Assembly (NCBI GenBank): GCA_015067375.1
Contig: SVMQ01000016.1
Coordinates: 1 to 17,940 of the forward strand
Source of the DNA: Oscillospiraceae bacterium
Lineage (GTDB): Bacteria > Bacillota > Clostridia > Oscillospirales > Ruminococcaceae
Direction: 5' to 3'
Length of the DNA: 17,940 nt
This document shows, piece after piece, positions 14,158 through 17,940 of this stretch. Positions within the stretch are counted from its first letter, which is position 1. Each line of letters opens with the position of its first letter. The notes beneath the pieces are model-generated. The model had not been told where the DNA came from and did no database searches. It saw only the letters and a program-made list of their open reading frames with translations. The position numbers and the translations under genes were made by a program.

Positions 14158-14568
14158 ATGGACGTTATCGAAATTGCAAGACAGCTTGGCAAGGCTATTC
14201 AGGAGGACGAGCGCTACAGCGACTATATGCTGGCCAAGGAGAAGAATGACGCTGACAAGGAGCTTCAGGATCTCATCGGTGAATTCAACCTCATCCGTCA
14301 GAATCTGCTCATGGAGCAGGAAAGACCCGCTGAGGAGCAGGATCCCGAGAAGATGGCAGAGATGAATGAGAAGCTTCAGGCGGCTTACAATGCCGTAATG
14401 ACGAATGAGAACATGGCTGACTACACCATGGCTAAGGCAGGTATGGACAAGCTGATGGGTCAGGTGAATACTATCCTCTCCCATGCGCTCAACGGCGACG
14501 ATCCCCTCACCTGCGCAACAGAGGCAGCTTGCTCAGGCAGCTGCAGCACCTGTGGCGGCTGCGGCTGA
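14158..14568 (+). CDS. YlbF/YmcA (Ric) family protein with cysteine-rich tail
   Basis: In Bacillus subtilis, YlbF, YmcA and YaaT (RicF, RicA, RicT) form a complex that helps RNase Y mature certain transcripts, influences competence, sporulation and biofilm formation, and carries iron-sulfur clusters. This 136-residue protein is mostly helical (IEIARQLGKAIQEDERYSDYMLAKEKNDADKE pattern), as expected for the family. It ends in a tail with five cysteines in the last 18 residues (C119, C125, C129, C132, C135). Its place between miaB and mutS matches ymcA in Bacillus, so ricA is the likely ortholog; I leave the symbol open because family members are hard to tell apart. The ATG at 14158 has AAGGAG nine bases upstream. 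It lies 22 bp after miaB and 50 bp before mutS. Confidence 0.85.
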   Translation: MDVIEIARQLGKAIQEDERYSDYMLAKEKNDADKELQDLIGEFNLIRQNLLMEQERPAEEQDPEKMAEMNEKLQAAYNAVMTNENMADYTMAKAGMDKLMGQVNTILSHALNGDDPLTCATEAACSGSCSTCGGCG

Positions 14569-14618
14569 TACTACGCACTACTGACACGATAATCTGAAAA
14601 TGAAAGGAACCAACGCAC

Positions 14619-17216
14619 ATGGCACAGACACCCGAAAAGATATCTCCGATGCTTCAGCAGTATCTTGATATTAAGGAGAAGTACAGCGATTATATTCTGT
14701 TCTTCCGTCTGGGAGATTTTTATGAGATGTTCTTCAACGATGCCCAGACCGTTTCGCGTGAGCTGGAGCTGGCTCTTACCGCAAGGGCGGGCTCGCCCAT
14801 GTGCGGCGTTCCCTATCACAGCAGCGAGGTATACATAAAAAAGCTTATCGACAAGGGCTTCAAGGTAGCCATCTGTGAGCAGATGAGCGACCCTGCGACC
14901 ACTAAGGGTCTTGTGGAGCGCGATGTTATCCGCCTTGTCACTGCAGGCACTGTTATAGAAGCAAGTATGCTCAGCGAGGAAACGAACAACTACATCGCCT
15001 GCGTGTATGCAAACGAAGCTGAAAAGCGCACGGCGCTCTGCTTTGCGGATATCTCCACAGGCGAGGTACATGTTTTCGAGAAGAGCGGCAAGACGATGGA
15101 GCAGGAGGTCATCTCCGAGCTGTCGCGCTTCGATCCTGTTGAGCTGCTTATAGGCGAGGGTTTCCTGTCACTAAAAGAGGTACACGCTTTCGTGCGCGAC
15201 AGGCTGAAGAAGTGCGTCTGCGAGATGCTCCCCGAGGACAGCTTTGACAGCAGCGACACCGATATCATTACCGCGCAGTTTGAGGTAGACGACGAGCAGG
15301 AGCTTGGCATCTCTGATATGCCTATGGCAAAAAAGGCGATGTGCGCGATGTTCAGATACTTCGGTGAAACGCAGAAGGCTACCGTAAAGCGTTTTGTCAG
15401 CATGAAGATACATGACGACAACGAATTTATGGGTATCAACCTGACGACGCGCCGCAATCTGGAGCTTACCGAAACGATGCGCAGCAAGGAAAAGCGCGGC
15501 TCTCTGCTTTGGGTGCTGGACAAGACCGTTACCTCCATGGGCAAGCGCAGGCTGAAAACATGGCTGGAGCAGCCGCTTATCAATCCTGCGGAGATACTGC
15601 GCCGCCTTGACGCGGTGGACTGCCTTGTGAAGGACGCGTCCATCCTGTATGATGTGTGCGACGCGCTTCACGGTATCTATGATATCGAGCGCCTTATGAC
15701 GAGAGTTATGTACAGGTCGGCTTCCCCGAGGGATATCTATTCGCTGGGACAGACCTGCAACAGGCTTCCGCTGCTCAAACAGTGCCTTGCAAGGGCAAAG
15801 TCGCCGCTGCTGATGTCGCTGAATGCGCGTATCGACGAGCTTGCGGATGTCGCTTCGCTTGTTGAGAATGCGATAAGCGACGACCCGCCTATTACATTAA
15901 AGGACGGCGGAGTCATCAAGGACGGCTTCAACGAGGAGATAGACAGGCTGCGTGATATAGCAGGCGGCGGCACTGCGATACTCCGCGAGATAGAGGAGCG
16001 CGAAAAGGCTGCCACAGGAATAAAGACGCTGAAAGTCGGCTACAACCGTGTTTTCGGCTACTACATCGAGGTTTCCAACAGCTTCAAGAATGACGTGCCT
16101 GCGCATTATATCAGAAAGCAGACGCTGACGGGCGGCGAGCGCTACATAACCGAAGAGCTGAAAAAGGTAGAGGGCGAGATACTCGGCGCAAATGAGAAGA
16201 TACTTGCACTGGAGCAGGCTGTTTTTGCAGAGGTGCGCGATTACATCGGCACTCGCCTTGAGGTCATCCAGAATACCGCTGCAGCCATATCCGAAACGGA
16301 CGCGCTTTGCAGCTATGCCAATGTTTCGATCGAAAACGGCTATGTAAAGCCTGAGATAACGCTTGACAGCGTGATAGATATCAAGGACGGACGTCATCCT
16401 GTTATCGAAAAGATGCTGAGCGACCGCCCGTTTACGCCTAACGACACATATCTTGACCTCAACGACAGCAAGCTCATCATAATCACAGGCCCGAATATGT
16501 CGGGTAAATCGACATTCATGAGGCAGACCGCGATAATCGTGCTTATGGCGCAGATAGGCTGCTTTGTGCCTGCGCGCTACGCGAAGATAGGCGTGGTGGA
16601 TAAGATATTCACGCGTGTGGGAGCGTCCGACGACCTAACCAGCGGACAGTCTACATTCATGGTGGAGATGAATGAGGTCGCGGATATCCTCAAAAACGCG
16701 ACCAAAAAGAGCCTTGTCATACTCGACGAGATAGGCAGAGGTACATCCACATTCGACGGTATCTCGATAGCAAAGGCCGTTGCGGAGTACATCAGCGGCA
16801 AGAGCATCGGCTGCAAGACGCTGTTTGCAACGCATTATCACGAGCTTATCTCCATGGAAAAGGAGTACGAGGGCATACGCAATTTCAGCGTAGCGGTGTC
16901 GAAGCGCGGCGATGATATTAAATTCCTGCATAAGATAGTTGAGGGCGGCACGGACGACAGCTACGGTATTGAAGTGGCAAAGCTTGCAGGTATTCCGCAG
17001 AAGGTCATCTCGCGTGCAAAAGAGGAGCTTAAAGGTCTTGAGGTAATGGGCAAGGTCAAGCTGTCTGAAACTCTCGAAAAGACAGCGGAAAATCAGTTCA
17101 GCTTCAATGCCATCAACGAGCAGAATGCTGTTGCAAGGCTGCGCGCGGCGGATATAAATTCCATGTCCCCGATGGATGCGCTGCTGTTTGTAAAGGAGCT
17201 TAAGGACACGCTATGA
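14619..17216 (+). CDS. mutS: DNA mismatch repair protein MutS
   Basis: MutS finds base mismatches and small loops after replication and, with ATP, recruits MutL. The 865-residue protein has the MutS1 mismatch-reading motif F34-Y35-E36 in GDFYEMF, connector and lever/clamp domains in the middle, and the C-terminal ABC-type ATPase with Walker A GPNMSGKST near 624, the DDLTSGQSTFMVEM segment, Walker B ILDEIGRGTSTFDG near 700 and the TLFATHYHEL histidine loop. The F-x-E motif and length mark it as MutS1, not MutS2. The ATG at 14619 has AAAGGAA upstream. Its stop overlaps the next start codon (ATGA). mutL follows one gene later, so this is the canonical mutSL unit with an insertion. Confidence 0.97.
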   Translation: MAQTPEKISPMLQQYLDIKEKYSDYILFFRLGDFYEMFFNDAQTVSRELELALTARAGSPMCGVPYHSSEVYIKKLIDKGFKVAICEQMSDPATTKGLVERDVIRLVTAGTVIEASMLSEETNNYIACVYANEAEKRTALCFADISTGEVHVFEKSGKTMEQEVISELSRFDPVELLIGEGFLSLKEVHAFVRDRLKKCVCEMLPEDSFDSSDTDIITAQFEVDDEQELGISDMPMAKKAMCAMFRYFGETQKATVKRFVSMKIHDDNEFMGINLTTRRNLELTETMRSKEKRGSLLWVLDKTVTSMGKRRLKTWLEQPLINPAEILRRLDAVDCLVKDASILYDVCDALHGIYDIERLMTRVMYRSASPRDIYSLGQTCNRLPLLKQCLARAKSPLLMSLNARIDELADVASLVENAISDDPPITLKDGGVIKDGFNEEIDRLRDIAGGGTAILREIEEREKAATGIKTLKVGYNRVFGYYIEVSNSFKNDVPAHYIRKQTLTGGERYITEELKKVEGEILGANEKILALEQAVFAEVRDYIGTRLEVIQNTAAAISETDALCSYANVSIENGYVKPEITLDSVIDIKDGRHPVIEKMLSDRPFTPNDTYLDLNDSKLIIITGPNMSGKSTFMRQTAIIVLMAQIGCFVPARYAKIGVVDKIFTRVGASDDLTSGQSTFMVEMNEVADILKNATKKSLVILDEIGRGTSTFDGISIAKAVAEYISGKSIGCKTLFATHYHELISMEKEYEGIRNFSVAVSKRGDDIKFLHKIVEGGTDDSYGIEVAKLAGIPQKVISRAKEELKGLEVMGKVKLSETLEKTAENQFSFNAINEQNAVARLRAADINSMSPMDALLFVKELKDTL

Positions 17217-17590
17217 GTGAAAACGCTGATTACAATGCACGCAGAAGGCAAAGAGAGCATATCAGGACTGTGCGCAGCATAACTGTGCTGATACTGATGG
17301 TGCTTCTTCTGATAGGGCTGTTTTTATTCAGGCTACTGATGCTTCCGCGGCTTGAGATATCAAAAATGGACTATATCGAGATACAGAGTGAAAACGGCGA
17401 GCCTTATCGCGTCACGATAACATCTGAAAACTGCAGCTATTCCGCAGGCGGAATAGTGAAATGGTCGCCTGTTGACGGTACACTGATGATGAAGGACGGC
17501 GAAGCTCAGTCTGTGCTTTACGACGGTGCATACGGTGTTTTTATGATACCCGATGAGTACAGCGGCTGTTATATGATAAACGAGGAATAA
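17213..17590 (+). CDS. Single-pass membrane protein of unknown function between mutS and mutL
   Basis: I recognise no family. The 125-residue protein has a basic cytoplasmic start (MSENADYNARRRQREHIRTV), one hydrophobic helix at about 22-43 and an exported domain of about 80 residues rich in beta-strand-like segments (DYIEIQSENGEPYRVTI, GGIVKWSPVDGTLMMKDG). It ends SGCYMINEE. Basic residues before the helix predict an N-in, C-out orientation. Its ATG at 17213 overlaps the mutS stop as ATGA, so translation is coupled; AAGGA lies six bases upstream. The stop is 15 bp before the mutL ATG. The gene shows no change in base composition, which argues against recent transfer. Close packing suggests co-expression with mismatch repair, but a link in function is unproven. 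Confidence 0.8.
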   Translation: MSENADYNARRRQREHIRTVRSITVLILMVLLLIGLFLFRLLMLPRLEISKMDYIEIQSENGEPYRVTITSENCSYSAGGIVKWSPVDGTLMMKDGEAQSVLYDGAYGVFMIPDEYSGCYMINEE

Positions 17591-17605
17591 TAGAACGGAG
17601 AAAAG

Positions 17606-17940
17606 ATGCCAAAGATAAACCTACTTGACAAAAGCGTATACGAGCTTATCGCAGCGGGCGAGGTGATAGAGCGCCCCAGCTCTGTTATAAAGGAGCTTTG
17701 CGAGAACTCCATAGACGCAGGCGCGACTTCTGTTACGGTGGAGATAAAGCGCGGCGGAATATCCTACATCCGCGTGACGGACGATGGCTGCGGCATAGCT
17801 TATGAGGATATGCCGTCGGCTTTTCTGCGCCATGCGACGAGTAAGGTGTACACAGCGGATGACCTTGAGAGCATCAATACGCTGGGCTTTCGCGGCGAGG
17901 CGCTGGCTTCCGTATGTGCTGTCGGACGCGTTGAGTGCAT
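17606..17940 (+). CDS. mutL: DNA mismatch repair protein MutL, 5' part only
   Basis: MutL links mismatch recognition by MutS to strand removal; in Firmicutes it is usually itself an endonuclease through its C-terminal domain. Only 111 codons are visible, covering part of the N-terminal GHKL ATPase: MPKINLLDKSVYELIAAGEV at the start, E30 and N34 in KELCENSIDAGA, DDGCGI (59-64) and GFRGEAL (94-100), all conserved ATP-binding motifs. The ATG at 17606 has CGGAG five bases upstream. The right edge cuts the gene, so the C-terminal nuclease motif cannot be checked. Confidence 0.96.
   Translation, partial: MPKINLLDKSVYELIAAGEVIERPSSVIKELCENSIDAGATSVTVEIKRGGISYIRVTDDGCGIAYEDMPSAFLRHATSKVYTADDLESINTLGFRGEALASVCAVGRVEC

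Noticed and set aside
1..17940. CRISPR arrays, insertion sequences, phage genes, toxin-antitoxin or defence systems, tRNA or rRNA genes
   Set aside because: No regularly spaced repeats, transposase, integrase, terminal inverted repeats or cloverleaf-like sequences were seen by eye.

Overview
This window looks like ordinary chromosome of a low-to-mid GC, anaerobic Firmicute (Bacillota). I infer a gut Clostridia member, probably near Ruminococcus (Oscillospiraceae). The reasons are strong GGAGG ribosome-binding sites, AT-rich intergenic regions with sigma-A-type promoters, the oxygen-independent queuosine enzyme QueH, a DUF4830-like protein, an orphan MsmX/UgpC sugar-importer ATPase, and the gene order miaB - YmcA/YlbF family - mutS - mutL seen in Bacillus and relatives. 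No phage, transposon, CRISPR, tRNA or rRNA was recognised.

Left part (1-2949, minus strand): uvrC, rsmD and the start of coaD lie head to tail with gaps of 3 and 23 bp and read toward the left edge, which cuts coaD. A promoter lies upstream of uvrC. Next comes a LacI-family regulator (2950-3954, minus) with its own terminator. It has a TTG start and a LacI-type palindrome lying over its own -35 element and spacer. It is divergent from queH (4121-4750, plus). queH meets a convergent small membrane-anchored DUF4830-like gene (4754-5224, minus) with only 3 bp between stop codons.

Middle part (5225-8344): a 432-bp intergenic region rich in TGCACAA repeats and small dyads precedes the MsmX/UgpC-type ATPase (5657-6802). 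That gene has a codon choice very unlike its neighbours and a strong terminator. A four-helix membrane protein and a MoxR AAA+ ATPase follow as a pair, closed by one or two hairpin terminators.

Right part (8345-17940, all plus): prmA, a previously easy-to-miss 53-residue membrane peptide gene, recD2 and comFC form a tight operon. After a 266-bp regulatory gap with two promoters and a TTGTGAA/TTCACAA dyad comes miaB, a cysteine-tailed YlbF/YmcA (Ric) family gene, mutS, an unknown single-pass membrane protein translationally coupled to mutS, and mutL, cut by the right edge. This last operon joins tRNA methylthiolation, RNA-processing control and mismatch repair.

I do not see an obviously new multi-gene system. 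The best leads are the dyad over the miaB promoter, the hairpin that hides the start of the 53-residue gene, the TGCACAA cluster upstream of the sugar ATPase, and the small unknown membrane proteins inserted among conserved DNA-repair genes.
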